NCBI RefSeq assembly: GCF_014467285.1
Contig: NZ_NKHR01000011.1
Coordinates: 66,941-130,940 of the forward strand
Direction of reading: 5' to 3'
Source of the DNA: Xenorhabdus sp014467285
GTDB lineage: Bacteria; Pseudomonadota; Gammaproteobacteria; Enterobacterales; Enterobacteriaceae
DNA: 64,000 bases
The position numbers and the translations under genes were made by a program. Below the pieces are notes generated by a model. That model was given only the letters and a program-made list of their open reading frames with translations. It ran no database searches and was not told where the DNA came from. Numbering within the stretch: the first letter of the stretch is position 1; each line of letters opens with the position of its first letter. Positions 11,401 to 18,776 of the stretch are shown in pieces.

Positions 11401-14121
11401 CTTGCCATCGGGTAACCAACGTCCCAGATCGCCGGTTTTGTACATACGTTGGCTATGCACAGAAGAGGAGAACGGATTGATAAGGAAACGTTCGGCAGTG
11501 AGTTCGGGACGGTTCAGATAGCCGCGGGCAACACCGACACCAGCGATATAAATCTCCCCCACGACTCCTAGCGGAACGGGTTGACCGTAAGTGTCAAGGA
11601 TATAGATTTGGGTGTTGGCGATGGGGTGACCAATCGGCGGCCCATGATTTTCCTGATTATCAATGCTTTCCTGATTATCAATGTCTTCCTGACTCTTACA
11701 TTGGCAGATGGTGGAACAAACGGTGGTTTCCGTCGGGCCATACGCATTGATCATCTGCCGTCCTTGCGCCCAGCGTTTGACCAGCGTAGGTGGGCATGCT
11801 TCTCCTCCCACAATTAAGGTTTGCAGTGTTGGCGGGATGGTATCCATTGTTGCCAGAGCGGTAGGGGACAAGAGGGCGTGAGTAATGGCATGCGTCTCTA
11901 AATAGTGAGTCAGCGTTGTTCCCGGCAGAAGATGCTGCCGTTTGGCAAGGTAAAGGCGAGCTCCCGCCAATAGTGCCATATAACATTCCCAAATGCAGGC
12001 ATCGAAACTGTTTGAGGCAAACTGCAAGATCCGGCTGTCTGGAGTGATGGCGAGTGTGTCTTGCTGAGTGGTAATCAAATTACCCAAACTGCGATGTTCG
12101 ATCATGACGCCTTTAGGTTGCCCTGTGGAGCCAGAGGTATAAATGACATAAGCCAGATGACGGGAAGTCAGCCCCAGTGCTTGCACCTCTGAATTTTCTT
12201 CCGATCTTTCATCCAGAACAGTATATTCCGGAGTATCAAGTAGCAGGGTTGGCAGATGACTGTTCCACGTTTCTGCCGTCATCGTTTGAATAATCGTCGT
12301 CTGAGTCACCAGAGCCACGGGGGTTGAATCATTGAGCATATAGTTCAGCCGCGTGGCCGGATAAGTCGGATCGAGTGGCACAAACGCGCCACCAGCCTTA
12401 AGGATACCTAATAAGCCGACCACCATTTCCAGGCTGCGCTCAATACAAATCGCCACCCGATCGTCAGGACGAACGCCAAGGGAAATCAGATGGTGTGCCA
12501 GACGATTGGCACGTTTGTTCAATTCATCGTAGCTCAGCGATTGCTCTTCAAAGACCACGGCAATGGCATCCGGTGTGCGCTGCGCTTGTGTTTCGAACAG
12601 TTGATGAATCAGAGTATCCTGCGGGAATTCTGCTTGGGTGGCGTTGAAATCCACCAACACTTGTTGGCGCTCAATGTCGGGCAAGATAGGCAGATTGACT
12701 ATTTTTGTATCCGTCAGGGAGGGGATCTCCAGAGAAGTGAGAGCGGCATCAAGCAAGACAGCAAGACGGGACTGGAGCGCCATTACTTCCGTGGTATTCA
12801 GGTAATCAGGAGAAAAATAGAATTCAATGGAAATCGGGGAATCGGTATCTTCAGGACGGGCGGTGTTTGTGTATTGTTTGATTCTGATACAAAGCGGATA
12901 AGGGGTACCAGAATGTAGGTCGAAAAGTTTGACGCGGGTGTTCTCTCCTTCCATATGCAGATCTGTTTTAAACGGTTCGAGAGATAACGTCACATCAAAT
13001 AACCGCGCATTCCCGACTTTTTGCCGGGTGTGTAGGTGTAGTTGTCGGTTGAGCTCTACGATGGGAAGGTGTTGATGCTTATGGCAAACACTCATTTCGG
13101 TTGCGGTTTTGTGCATGACATCACGAAATGTATCCTCCGGTGAGAGGGTGATGCCAATGGGGATCACGGTTGCAAACATTCCCATTGTGCACTTTTGTCG
13201 CGTATTTTTGCGGTTGTGCAAGGGACTGCCGATGACAATTCTGTCTACATCTGTTGTTCGTGCGAAATAGCAGGCCAGAATGGCATACATGAAATGCAGG
13301 AAGGGTAATCCCCGTCCGCCAACCGCCTTTTCGATGCGCTTGAAAAGTGTCTGGTCGATTGACCAACGAACAGGCTGAGGCGCAATGGGTTTAGCTTGTT
13401 TGTGGTTTCTGGTGCTATAGGAATTGGTGCTATTGAAATTGGCAGTCTGGAGTAAGGGGGGAGGCAGGTTTTCATAACGCTTCAACCAAAATTGCATGTC
13501 CTGTGAGTAGTGTTCAGAAGCAAGATAGTTGAGGTTATCCGTAATAAAATCAAGATAAGAGTGAGCGGAGTTGCTCAGTGTTTCTCCTTTCAGCAGGCGG
13601 TTATAGGCATTGATAACCTTGTCAAGGAGTATGAATATACCCGTGCCATCAATGATCAAATGGTGGCAGCAAAATTGCCAATACCGACAGGTATTGCTGA
13701 CCCGAAGTAAGTTAGAACGCCACAGCGCCTCATCTAAGTGAAACGGGCGTATGAACTCAGCATCCATATATTGTTTTGCTCTGGTGTCAGCGTCTGGATA
13801 CGATGAAAAATCGTGTATATCCATGACCACAGGGAGAGAATGAGCAATCTTCTGAGTGGGCAAAGCATGGGTGTTGATCAGTTGCAAACGCAGAGCGTCA
13901 TGGCAGTAAACAACGGCTTCAAAGGCACGGGCAAATAATGCTTCATTAAACTCCCCTTCAATGCAGATGAAAAGGCTGAGATTGTAGTTGGAAGAGTTGG
14001 GATGAATAGCCTGATCAAACCAGATAGCTTGCTGAGGAGAACTAAGAGGGTAGGTATGCGAGGAGAGAGAATGGTTATTGCGAACTGCTGAAGAAGTTTG
14101 TGAAGAGTTGTTATGTAACAT
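2413..14121 (-). CDS. Non-ribosomal peptide synthetase, C-A-T-C/E-A-T-C-A-T-C/E-T
   Basis: A 3902-residue NRPS. Domains in order: condensation (HHLIIDG near 155); adenylation (TSGSTG near 664); carrier (GGHSL, Ser about 1065); condensation (HHLACDH near 1300); adenylation (near 1778); carrier (Ser about 2168); condensation (HHIITDG near 2359); adenylation (near 2854); carrier (Ser about 3265); condensation (HHILNDH near 3488); carrier (Ser about 3849); end. The second and fourth C domains open with HYLLQKQGD and HHLLQTQGD, matching the HH(I/L)xxxxGD signature of dual condensation/epimerization domains, so D-residues are expected upstream of them. There is no thioesterase, reductase or fourth adenylation domain. 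Specificity pockets aligned by eye to GrsA read about DAWLIGAVC (hydrophobic?), DVWYLSLVH (Ser-like?) and DISNIGAIT (unassigned); all are low confidence. The open frame begins at a GTG (14163), but AAAGGAG lies 8 bases before the ATG at 14121, which I chose. Confidence 0.95.
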   Translation of the reverse strand: MLHNNSSQTSSAVRNNHSLSSHTYPLSSPQQAIWFDQAIHPNSSNYNLSLFICIEGEFNEALFARAFEAVVYCHDALRLQLINTHALPTQKIAHSLPVVMDIHDFSSYPDADTRAKQYMDAEFIRPFHLDEALWRSNLLRVSNTCRYWQFCCHHLIIDGTGIFILLDKVINAYNRLLKGETLSNSAHSYLDFITDNLNYLASEHYSQDMQFWLKRYENLPPPLLQTANFNSTNSYSTRNHKQAKPIAPQPVRWSIDQTLFKRIEKAVGGRGLPFLHFMYAILACYFARTTDVDRIVIGSPLHNRKNTRQKCTMGMFATVIPIGITLSPEDTFRDVMHKTATEMSVCHKHQHLPIVELNRQLHLHTRQKVGNARLFDVTLSLEPFKTDLHMEGENTRVKLFDLHSGTPYPLCIRIKQYTNTARPEDTDSPISIEFYFSPDYLNTTEVMALQSRLAVLLDAALTSLEIPSLTDTKIVNLPILPDIERQQVLVDFNATQAEFPQDTLIHQLFETQAQRTPDAIAVVFEEQSLSYDELNKRANRLAHHLISLGVRPDDRVAICIERSLEMVVGLLGILKAGGAFVPLDPTYPATRLNYMLNDSTPVALVTQTTIIQTMTAETWNSHLPTLLLDTPEYTVLDERSEENSEVQALGLTSRHLAYVIYTSGSTGQPKGVMIEHRSLGNLITTQQDTLAITPDSRILQFASNSFDACIWECYMALLAGARLYLAKRQHLLPGTTLTHYLETHAITHALLSPTALATMDTIPPTLQTLIVGGEACPPTLVKRWAQGRQMINAYGPTETTVCSTICQCKSQEDIDNQESIDNQENHGPPIGHPIANTQIYILDTYGQPVPLGVVGEIYIAGVGVARGYLNRPELTAERFLINPFSSSVHSQRMYKTGDLGRWLPDGKIEYLGRNDFQIKLRGFRIEPGEIEARLRQCHGVREAVVLTCENLSDENGSAPKHLVAYLLPKADAEPEPMALRQQLAQHLAEYMIPSAFVTLDAFPLTPNGKLDRQALPKPDHTAIVTRNYQAPIGDAETTLSQIWQRLLGVKHVSRYDHFFELGGHSLIAVSLIEQLRDLGWVLDIQIVFTKPVLNEMAKALLPAQENIVQGNRGQKSTTVFTAPPNLIPDGCTAITPDMLTLVSLSQQEIDAIVATIPGGAVNIQDIYPLAPLQEGILFHYLLQKQGDTYLLRNLLAFNTRERLDAFLAALQQVIDRHDILHTSIHWQGLAQPVQVVWRQASLSINTFLPDGEQDILSQLLSHTDPHQYRLDVSRAPLFSADIAHDPHQDEWLLALCIHHLACDHITLERIINEISALLRSHTESGCLDYHHSEKLSPVLPYRHFVAQSLQAPNSAHEAYFRNVLSDVDTPTAPFGILDIHSGNRQISETKQPIDALLAKAIRTQAQRQGVSPSILFHVALALVLAKVSGRDDVVFGTVLLGRMQGGTDIAQVMGLLINTLPIRIRLTDNSAQTIVQETYLSLMKLLEHEQATLTQAQYCSGVIPPLPLFNTLLNYRHSQSETTFAKWEGIRLLMQEERINYPIGLFVDDWGDGFSLVAQTVSDIDPIRLIGYMTTALTGLVEALENSPHQPILDISILPVKERQQLLVDFNNTAGDFPPNALIHQQFEKQAQHNPDAIAVTFEEQSLTYAELNRQANRLAHHLIDLGVRPDDRVAICSERSLVMVVGLLAILKAGGAYVPLDPGYPAERLAYLLEDAAPVALLTQTTLINPLANTVPIIDLNNLAFLMADMPTSNPAPQTLGLTPRHLAYVIYTSGSTGVPKGVMNEHRGVVNGLLWAQKTYQFTAQDRVLQKTPFSFDVSVWELFPPLMVGAQLILAHPDGHKDPHYLLSEIEKHRITIIYFVPAMLQRFLHAIPAGRCPSLRHILCSGEAFPYILQQPCLSHFAHCQLHNLYGPTEAAVHVTAWQCVPDRYIGRIPIGKPIANTQIYLLDSHGKPVPIGVTGEIYIGGAGIARGYLNLPALTARHFISDPFSSDPDARLYKSGDLARWLPDGNIEYLGRNDFQVKIRGFRIELGEIETRLVQCHDVREAVVTAREDMPGEKRLVAYLLAKPNATLVPAELRQQLAQHLAEYMLPSAFVTLDAFPLSPNGKLDRQALPMPDQAALVTRNYEAPIGDMEIKLAEIWQALLKLEQVGRHDHFFELGGHSLLAIQLAARIRQKLARELHLQQLFSHPVLSDLATLLTDTPVTTQIVIPAADRGQPLPLSFSQQRLWFLARLNTKTNLAYHIPIVLHLSGHLDHTAMTAALDHLVSRHESLRTRFVLIDEQPYQHIDSADTGFSLTCQDLRKLDDTSRLTRINEWLELETQTPFDFANEPMVRGQLLQLSDEEHVLIIIQHHIITDGWSTGILLRELGALYRTASGEYGDPLPHLPIQYADYAVWQQKWLQGEVFSAQRDFWQKQLQNAPTLLALPIDHPRPPEQSYKGDHVPVHLNADLLSALKALGQRQDTTLFMTLLAAWSIVLARLSGQDDIVIGTPVANRSLSDLEGLIGFFVNTLPLRVELEPGNSVANLLAHVRERALTAYAHQDLPFEQLVETLQPERSLSYNPIFQVMLALNNTSTLNNTSTQSLELPGLSVSLMEPPHHSAYFDLTLALTETQDGISGYLEYASSLFERKTIERMVSYFTNVLTAMTTDETQAIARLPILSVAERQQLLVSFNTTPSLQNAAAGFSQDTLIHQLFEAQVQRTPDAAAVIFEEQSLSYHELNRRANQLAHSLIAFGVRPDDRVAIHVERGLDMIIGLFGILKAGAGYVPLDPDYPIERLVYQLSDSKPAILLTQKHLQTRLPIQDIPIWLLDDEIHQENMQKQPTYNPDSQQTGLQPHHLAYIIYTSGSTGNPKGVMLEHHNVVSLIHAHCQVSEPCLGDRILQFVTFAFDISVSDIFPTLASGATLVLRPSHIKIPDSAFVDFLREQKVTIINVPTAFWHHWVQEMKAGRGGFSPYIRTVIVGGDKVEHRYLMDWFSCPETQSCRWFNAYGPTEITITATAIAIDKEMMIDNKSMPSITNNIPIGRPLSNTRIYILDALGQPVPIGVSGEIYIGGMGVARGYSNQPELTAERFVTDPFSEHPNARMYKTGDLARWRSDGNIEYLGRNDFQVKLRGFRIELGEIETRLMQCHGVREAIVLAREDASYEKTGGDKRLVAYLIAEPNTKLVPAELRQQLAQHLADYMLPSAFVTLDAFPLAPNGKLNRQALPMPDQASIVTRAYEVPLGDREIALAEIWQVLLGLEKVGRYDHFFELGGHSLMVISLIERLRNQGWHLDIRTVFSTPTLAEMAKVMQGIGDHTTSFTVPPNLIPDGCTAITPDMLPLVSLTQHEIDTIAATIPDGMTNIQDIYPLAPLQEGMLFHHLLQTQGDVYLLHLLFAFDTRERLDTFLTTLQQIINRHDILRTAFCWQGLTQSVQVVWRQASLHINTFVPDGDKDVPSQLLAHTDPCRHRINISQAPLLSADIAHDPQQGGWLLALCCHHILNDHISLNLIIAEINELLHHRTGHLSPVLPPVLPYRNFIAQSLRVPMSDHETYFRRVLADVNTPTTPFGIQDVHSGGRSATEVIKPLNAALARTIRKQARRQGVSPGVLFHVALAQVLAKISGRDDIVFGTVLLGRMQGSIDIEQIPGLFINTLPVRISLAGNSVQETVQTAYRNLTQLLEHEQAPLALAQRCSAVEPPLPLFNTLLNYRHSQPNVTNTLWEGIRLVTGRERTSYPIYLAVDDLGKGFLLTAQVVSGLDPTRLITDITTALTDLVETLEIDPQRSIMGISTLSAAERQQLLADLPQDTPISGQSAVVTTSGYEAPFGNVEIALAEIWQKLLKREQVSRHDNFFALGGHSLIAIQLLARLREKNMEIPLATLFTHPTLCELARVVSQNHSSLLNNLNNYRSQG

Positions 14122-14294
14122 GCTCATTTCTCCTTTATGATAGTTCTTCTTTGTAATAGTCACCTTTCAAAATTAAATTAACTGAAATAAATACCGTATG
14201 TCGATATTTTTTGTTATCGGGAAGTTAATCGTCACTGCGGGTGCTATGGTGCATGGATGAAGAAAATATCAGGGCAAGGTGATTAAGTTGCTGT

Positions 14295-15080
14295 TTATTG
14301 GGAGATCAACTCGTAAATAATCACCGCTAAACGGTCGAACATTTCTCCGAATAGCCGCTCTGTAAATGGCACCAGCATTGGGAACAACAGGGAAAGAGTG
14401 AAAATACCCACTGTCAGAGTCAGAGGAAAGCCGACCACAAATACAGAAAGTTGGGGTGTCATGCGGTTCAACATGCCCAACGAAAGGTTCAAAACCAAGA
14501 GCAGCGTAATCATTGGCATTGCAAGCATCATGCCATTAACAAAGATCAGGCTGGCACTTTGAGCCAATAACAGAAAACCTTTTGGATTCAATTGAGTTGA
14601 TTGAATGGGAATGGAATAAAACGTATCTGCCAGAATAGACAGCAACCATAAATGCCCGTCAAACGCCAGGAACAGCAACATCATCAGCATGTTCAGAATC
14701 CGGGCTAAAATAGGCATATTCGGGCCACCGGTAGGATCAAAGAATGTGGCGAATGAAAGCCCCATTTGTAAACCAAGTACTTCACCGGCATGTCGTACCA
14801 CCGCAAAAGCAACCTGAATGGTTAATCCCAAAGCCATACCGATCAATATTTGTTGTATCAGAACCCAAATGCCGGAGACGGAAAAAACAGGAATTTGGGA
14901 AGAAGGGAGACCCGGAACCAATAAAGCGGTGATAGCTAACGCCAAGCCTATTCTGACTTTTATCGGCATCTGTTTTTCACTGAAAATTGGCGCTATGCTA
15001 AACAGCGCCAATAGACGTACCAATGGCCAGAAAAAATCACTGACAAGGCGGGAGAGCGTTTCGCTATCGAACGGGATCAT
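14295..15080 (-). CDS. fliR: Flagellar type III export protein FliR
   Basis: A 261-residue, very hydrophobic protein with the FliR pattern: FFWPLVRLLALFSIAPIF at the N-terminus and several membrane helices ending in a FVVGFPLTL segment. FliR forms the FliP-FliQ-FliR core of the flagellar export gate in the inner membrane. It is the last gene of the fliLMNOPQR run, with its start 2 bases after the fliQ stop. No clear terminator is seen between its stop and the NRPS promoter region (14122-14294). Confidence 0.95.
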   Translation of the reverse strand: MIPFDSETLSRLVSDFFWPLVRLLALFSIAPIFSEKQMPIKVRIGLALAITALLVPGLPSSQIPVFSVSGIWVLIQQILIGMALGLTIQVAFAVVRHAGEVLGLQMGLSFATFFDPTGGPNMPILARILNMLMMLLFLAFDGHLWLLSILADTFYSIPIQSTQLNPKGFLLLAQSASLIFVNGMMLAMPMITLLLVLNLSLGMLNRMTPQLSVFVVGFPLTLTVGIFTLSLLFPMLVPFTERLFGEMFDRLAVIIYELISQ

Positions 15081-15082
15081 GG

Positions 15083-15352
15083 TTAACCGATCATAGCCGG
15101 AATGCTGCTAAACAATGTACGCATATAGTCCAGAAGCAAGTTCAGCATCCATGGCCCCGCGACAACGATAGTAACGACAACGGCCAGAATTTTCGGAATA
15201 AACGATAAAGTCATCTCGTTTACCTGAGTTGCCGCTTGCAATAAGCTGATGATCAAGCCACAAATCAAAGCAGACAAAAGAAGTGGGGCAGCTAATGCCA
15301 ACGCTACTTTCATTGCCTCAACGCCAAGGCCCATTACCGATTCTGGAGTCAT
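15083..15352 (-). CDS. fliQ: Flagellar type III export protein FliQ
   Basis: An 89-residue protein starting MTPESVMGLGVEAMKVAL, with two membrane helices around a short loop containing QAATQVNEMTLSFIPKI, the family hallmark. Its length equals the E. coli protein. FliQ packs around FliP and FliR in the export gate. It sits between fliP and fliR in the conserved enterobacterial order. Confidence 0.96.
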   Translation of the reverse strand: MTPESVMGLGVEAMKVALALAAPLLLSALICGLIISLLQAATQVNEMTLSFIPKILAVVVTIVVAGPWMLNLLLDYMRTLFSSIPAMIG

Positions 15353-15397
15353 AATTTTCTTAAACCGCTTTTTTAATCTTTTTCCAATAGATCCACG

Positions 15398-16195
15398 CTA
15401 GACGTAAAAACTTTGCGCCAGTGAGCCAAGCAACAATTGCCAGCCATCCACCAAGACAAACAGCATCAGCTTAAACGGCAATGATATGGTGGCAGGCGGA
15501 ACCATCATCATCCCTAACGCCATCAGAACACTGGCAACGACCAGATCGATGATCAGGAACGGAATGAAGAGGGTAAAGCCAATCTGGAATGCTGTTTTTA
15601 ATTCGCTGGTAATAAATGCGGGAATAAGCACACGCATTGGGACAGCATCCGCAGTTTCAAATGCTTCCTGGTTTGCAAGGCGGGCAAACAGAGCCAAATC
15701 GTTTTCTCGCGTCTGGCGCAACATAAATTGGCGCAGAGGCTTCGAACCATTATCCAGCGCGGCTTCCAGTGTGATCTTATCTTCACTGTAGGGCAGGTAA
15801 GCGTCTTGGTAAACCTTATCAAATACCGGTGCCATGATGAAAAAAGTCATAAACAGTGCGAGGCCCAGCATCACTTGGTTAGGGGGCGCGGACGGTGTGC
15901 CCAGTGCGTTACGCAGTAAGCCCAGGACAATAATAATGCGGGTAAAACTGGTCATCATCAGCAAAGCCGCAGGAATAAATCCCAAAGCCGTGATGAAAAT
16001 TAGGGTTTGAACTGGCAGTGACCAGCTTTGTCCGCCGTTGGGTAAAGGCTGGCTGATGATGCCGGGCAACTCGGCAGCGGCGTTCATGGGGAACAGTGGC
16101 AGTAAGAGTGCCATAAACAGAGTTGCCAAACGCATCATATTAAGCTGTGAGACAAATTTTTTGCCAGTCATAAAGAAAACTCTATTTTTCATCAT
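15398..16195 (-). CDS. fliP: Flagellar type III export protein FliP
   Basis: A 265-residue protein with a signal sequence (about residues 20-42) followed by the conserved GQSWSLPVQTLIFIT block, MTSFTRIIIVLGLLRNALG and the C-terminal LFVLVDGWQLLLGSLAQSF. Pore-forming subunit of the export gate; FliP is known to be made with a cleaved signal peptide. The annotated ATG overlaps fliO by 14 bases. E. coli FliP is 245 residues, so translation may start at the internal Met-20 or Met-21 instead; neither has a strong ribosome site. A 45-base gap separates it from fliQ. Confidence 0.94.
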   Translation of the reverse strand: MMKNRVFFMTGKKFVSQLNMMRLATLFMALLLPLFPMNAAAELPGIISQPLPNGGQSWSLPVQTLIFITALGFIPAALLMMTSFTRIIIVLGLLRNALGTPSAPPNQVMLGLALFMTFFIMAPVFDKVYQDAYLPYSEDKITLEAALDNGSKPLRQFMLRQTRENDLALFARLANQEAFETADAVPMRVLIPAFITSELKTAFQIGFTLFIPFLIIDLVVASVLMALGMMMVPPATISLPFKLMLFVLVDGWQLLLGSLAQSFYV

Positions 16196-16679
16196 CGTCC
16201 TTGTCGTTCTTGCTTTTTCGCTGGAGCGTATTTTTCAACATCTGGCCGAATGGCAGTGACGTGAGTGCGGCATCCTTTTCCGCGTGATCAGGCGGCGCAG
16301 GCATTTGATGCAGCATATTGATTTGCTGGGATGTCACACCCAGTACCAGCCAGTTGTCTTCGACTTCCACCACAACGACCCGCTCTTTCGGTCCGAGAGA
16401 ACAGCTTGCCTTAACATTCAGCAATCGATGATTTTTGTTTTTGCCGGGGGCAAGACCTAAACGGCGAACGAGCCATGTCATGAAGAAAATCAGCAATAAA
16501 ATCCCCCCCAGTGCACTACTGATTTGCATCAGTGTCTGGCCGGCCGGGAGAGGTTCGTTACTGCCTGTCGTGTTAGCTGTTGTACTGGCTGTCGTGTTAA
16601 CTGTTGTGCTAACGGGTACGGCATCTGATGCCGTACCACGTTGAAAAGAAACATTAAGGGAAGGCTGGTTCGCCATCAT
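16182..16679 (-). CDS. fliO: Flagellar biosynthesis protein FliO
   Basis: A 165-residue protein with one membrane helix (QISSALGGILLLIFFMTWLV, about residues 51-70) followed by the FliO domain with SLGPKERVVVVEVEDNWLVLGVT. FliO is a membrane factor that helps assemble the FliP ring. The N-terminal periplasmic part is low complexity with a VNTTASTTANTTGS-type Thr/Asn/Ser repeat. It sits between fliN and fliP, with its start 2 bases after the fliN stop. Confidence 0.93.
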   Translation of the reverse strand: MMANQPSLNVSFQRGTASDAVPVSTTVNTTASTTANTTGSNEPLPAGQTLMQISSALGGILLLIFFMTWLVRRLGLAPGKNKNHRLLNVKASCSLGPKERVVVVEVEDNWLVLGVTSQQINMLHQMPAPPDHAEKDAALTSLPFGQMLKNTLQRKSKNDKDDDEK

Positions 16680-16681
16680 AG

Positions 16682-17089
16682 TTAACGACTCAAACGACGC
16701 ATACGCTCAGAAGGAGTGATGATATCCGTGATACGGATACCGTATTTATCGGATACGACAACCACTTCTCCCTGTGCAATCAAATAGCCATTGATCAGAA
16801 TATCCAGTGGCTCGCCCGCCAGACCATCAAGAGGGACGACTGAACCTTGTGACAGTTTCAGCAGTTGTTTGATAGTCATCTTGGTACGTCCTAGCTCAAC
16901 AGAGAGCTTAACGGGAATATCCATGATCAGATCAATATCGGAGAGCTGGGCAAGTGCATCCTGCGGTTCCAGGTTCTCAAAAATTGACGCGCCGCCGTCA
17001 GAGGTTTGCTGTGCGGCCTGTTGTTCCAGCGCTTCTGCCCACATATCGTCGGTCGATCCGTTATCTGCGGGTTGTTTAGCATCACTCAT
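16682..17089 (-). CDS. fliN: Flagellar motor switch protein FliN
   Basis: A 135-residue C-ring protein: an acidic, Gln-rich N-terminal part, then the surface-presentation-of-antigens domain with DIPVKLSVELGRTKMTIK and GEVVVVSDKYGIRITDII. It forms the bottom of the C-ring with FliM and controls rotation direction and export. The open frame extends 5 codons further upstream (17104), but MSDAKQPADNG at 17089 matches the E. coli start and has GAGGA upstream. This start overlaps the fliM stop by 8 bases, which suggests translational coupling. Confidence 0.95.
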   Translation of the reverse strand: MSDAKQPADNGSTDDMWAEALEQQAAQQTSDGGASIFENLEPQDALAQLSDIDLIMDIPVKLSVELGRTKMTIKQLLKLSQGSVVPLDGLAGEPLDILINGYLIAQGEVVVVSDKYGIRITDIITPSERMRRLSR

Positions 17090-18089
17090 TGGGCTTTTCC
17101 TCATCCAGAGCAGTTAAAACAGGGTTAATCAGGTGTTCAACACGCAGGGCATACTGCCCGTTTAGTGTTCCATATTGACTGGTGAGCACAGGCACACCAT
17201 CAACGTGAACGATTAGGCGTTCAGGTTTTTCAATCGGCAAAACATCGCCGCTTTTCAGTTCGAGTATCCTTGACAGCCGCAGTGGGATATCAACAAAGTT
17301 TGCAACCAGTTCTAGTTCTGAATGCTGAACTTGTTTCACCAGACTTTCACGCCATAATCCCTCTTCCTGACGGACATTTTCCACAGGTGGATTGGTCAAG
17401 CGTTCGCGCAGGGGTTCGATCATGGCGAATGGAATACAGATGTTGAATTCGCCGGTCAATGCACCGATCTCCACCTGGAACGGTGTGGTAACCACGATAT
17501 CGTTCGGTGAGGTGGTGATATTGGTGAATTTTATCTGCGTTTCGGAACGCACATATTCCACTTCAAGTTTAAAGATAGAATCCCAGGCGTCACGATAGGC
17601 ATCCAGTGCCAGTTTCAGCATTCGGTTGATGATCCGCTGTTCGGTATAGGTAAATTCACGGCCTTCCACTTTGGTTGGAAAACGACCATCACCCCCGAAG
17701 AGGTTATCAACAGCGATATAAACTAAGCTTGGCTCGAAAGCGAATAGTGCGGTTCCTCTTAATGGTTTCAGGTGAACCAGATTGAGGTTGGTTGGCACGG
17801 CCAGATTGCGGGCAAATTCGTGATAAGGCTGAACTTTGATGGCACCGACCGTAATATCCGGGCTGCGGCGCAGCATGTTAAACAGCCCCATCCTGAATTG
17901 GCGGGCAAAACGTTCATTGATGATTTCCAGTGACTGCAAACGTTCGCGTACAACACGGCGTTGTGTATTGGGATCGTAAGGACGAACCTCATTTTCTCCA
18001 GACGCAGTTTGTTCTACGTCATCAGCAGAGGCACTGTCACCATTGAGCAGAGCATCGATCTCTGCCTGTGAAAGAATATTGTCACTCAT
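17082..18089 (-). CDS. fliM: Flagellar motor switch protein FliM
   Basis: A 335-residue protein. It starts MSDNILSQAEIDALLNG, the conserved CheY-P-binding N-terminal peptide, then the middle domain with GLFNMLRRSPDITVG and the GGDGRFPTKVEGREFT block, and a FliN-like C-terminal domain. It links CheY-P binding to the FliG rotor ring. Start 5 bases after the fliL stop; its end overlaps fliN. Confidence 0.97.
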   Translation of the reverse strand: MSDNILSQAEIDALLNGDSASADDVEQTASGENEVRPYDPNTQRRVVRERLQSLEIINERFARQFRMGLFNMLRRSPDITVGAIKVQPYHEFARNLAVPTNLNLVHLKPLRGTALFAFEPSLVYIAVDNLFGGDGRFPTKVEGREFTYTEQRIINRMLKLALDAYRDAWDSIFKLEVEYVRSETQIKFTNITTSPNDIVVTTPFQVEIGALTGEFNICIPFAMIEPLRERLTNPPVENVRQEEGLWRESLVKQVQHSELELVANFVDIPLRLSRILELKSGDVLPIEKPERLIVHVDGVPVLTSQYGTLNGQYALRVEHLINPVLTALDEEKPNE

Positions 18090-18094
18090 TGTGA

Positions 18095-18571
18095 TTATCG
18101 CAGAATAAACGTGGTAAACAACACATCGGTGATTTCCTGATTAGGCTCACCGGGTATTAGTGTCGGGTTTAATGTCTGTTTGATTTCTGCCACCAAATGC
18201 ATTTTGCCGTCATCTTTTGCCAGTTCGGTGGCGTTCTGGCGAGATAATAACAGCAACATACGGCTACGAACTTCTGGCAGATAATCATGAAATCGCTGAC
18301 GGATTTTTTCGTCAGACAGGCGCAATGTCACGCCAACATACAGGACGCGGTCGAAATGATCTTCGTCATCGATCAAATTGACGGTAAAAGGCTCCAAGTT
18401 CATAAATACAGGGGCATTGATGACTTTGGTTTTTTCTGAGCTGTTATTGGCTGACTGGCTCATTGTCCACCAGCTATACCCTCCGATGGCGGCACCAAGA
18501 ACAGCGATCAGTATTAGCAGTATCATCCAAATTGGATTTGTGCGTTTATGCTCGTAGCTATAATCAGACAT
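18095..18571 (-). CDS. fliL: Flagellar basal-body-associated protein FliL
   Basis: A 158-residue protein with one N-terminal membrane helix (PIWMILLILIAVLGAAIGGY) and a periplasmic stomatin-like domain including FMNLEPFTVNLID and LYVGVTLRL. FliL surrounds and supports the stator units. It is the first gene of the fliLMNOPQR operon, with its own upstream spacer of about 205 bases after fliK. Confidence 0.95.
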   Translation of the reverse strand: MSDYSYEHKRTNPIWMILLILIAVLGAAIGGYSWWTMSQSANNSSEKTKVINAPVFMNLEPFTVNLIDDEDHFDRVLYVGVTLRLSDEKIRQRFHDYLPEVRSRMLLLLSRQNATELAKDDGKMHLVAEIKQTLNPTLIPGEPNQEITDVLFTTFILR

Positions 18572-18776
18572 GGACAGACAAATTCCTGTTTTTCGTTGCG
18601 GATAAGTCGCCGCGCATTCCGTGGCGGATCTCCTTACCCATCAAAATCGATATCAATTATCCCGCGTCTTTGTTCCGGCAATAGCGGGAACAAACGGAAA
18701 AAAAACCATTAACTCACACGTTTGTTATCGACCCTTTTTCATTTTATTACAGTGCATCCTGAAATTAGGTGAATAA
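18572..18776 (-). promoter_or_regulatory. fliK-fliL spacer, probable fliLMNOPQR promoter region
   Basis: A 205-base spacer separates fliK from fliL, whereas other genes in the run touch or overlap except fliI-fliJ. In E. coli a class 2 promoter activated by FlhDC lies here. The sequence contains GGCAATAGCG near 18680, resembling part of the FlhDC consensus, flanked by an 8-bp inverted repeat (TTTGTTCC / GGAACAAA). I cannot fix the -35 and -10 elements with confidence. Confidence 0.4.

Noticed and set aside
2511..13710. Many 60-140 codon plus-strand ORFs across the NRPS
   Set aside because: Antisense shadows of the NRPS reading frame, caused by its codon bias; none has a ribosome site with motif support.
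2413..14121. Confident amino-acid specificity for the three adenylation domains
   Set aside because: Pockets were aligned to GrsA by eye only and none matches a canonical code exactly.
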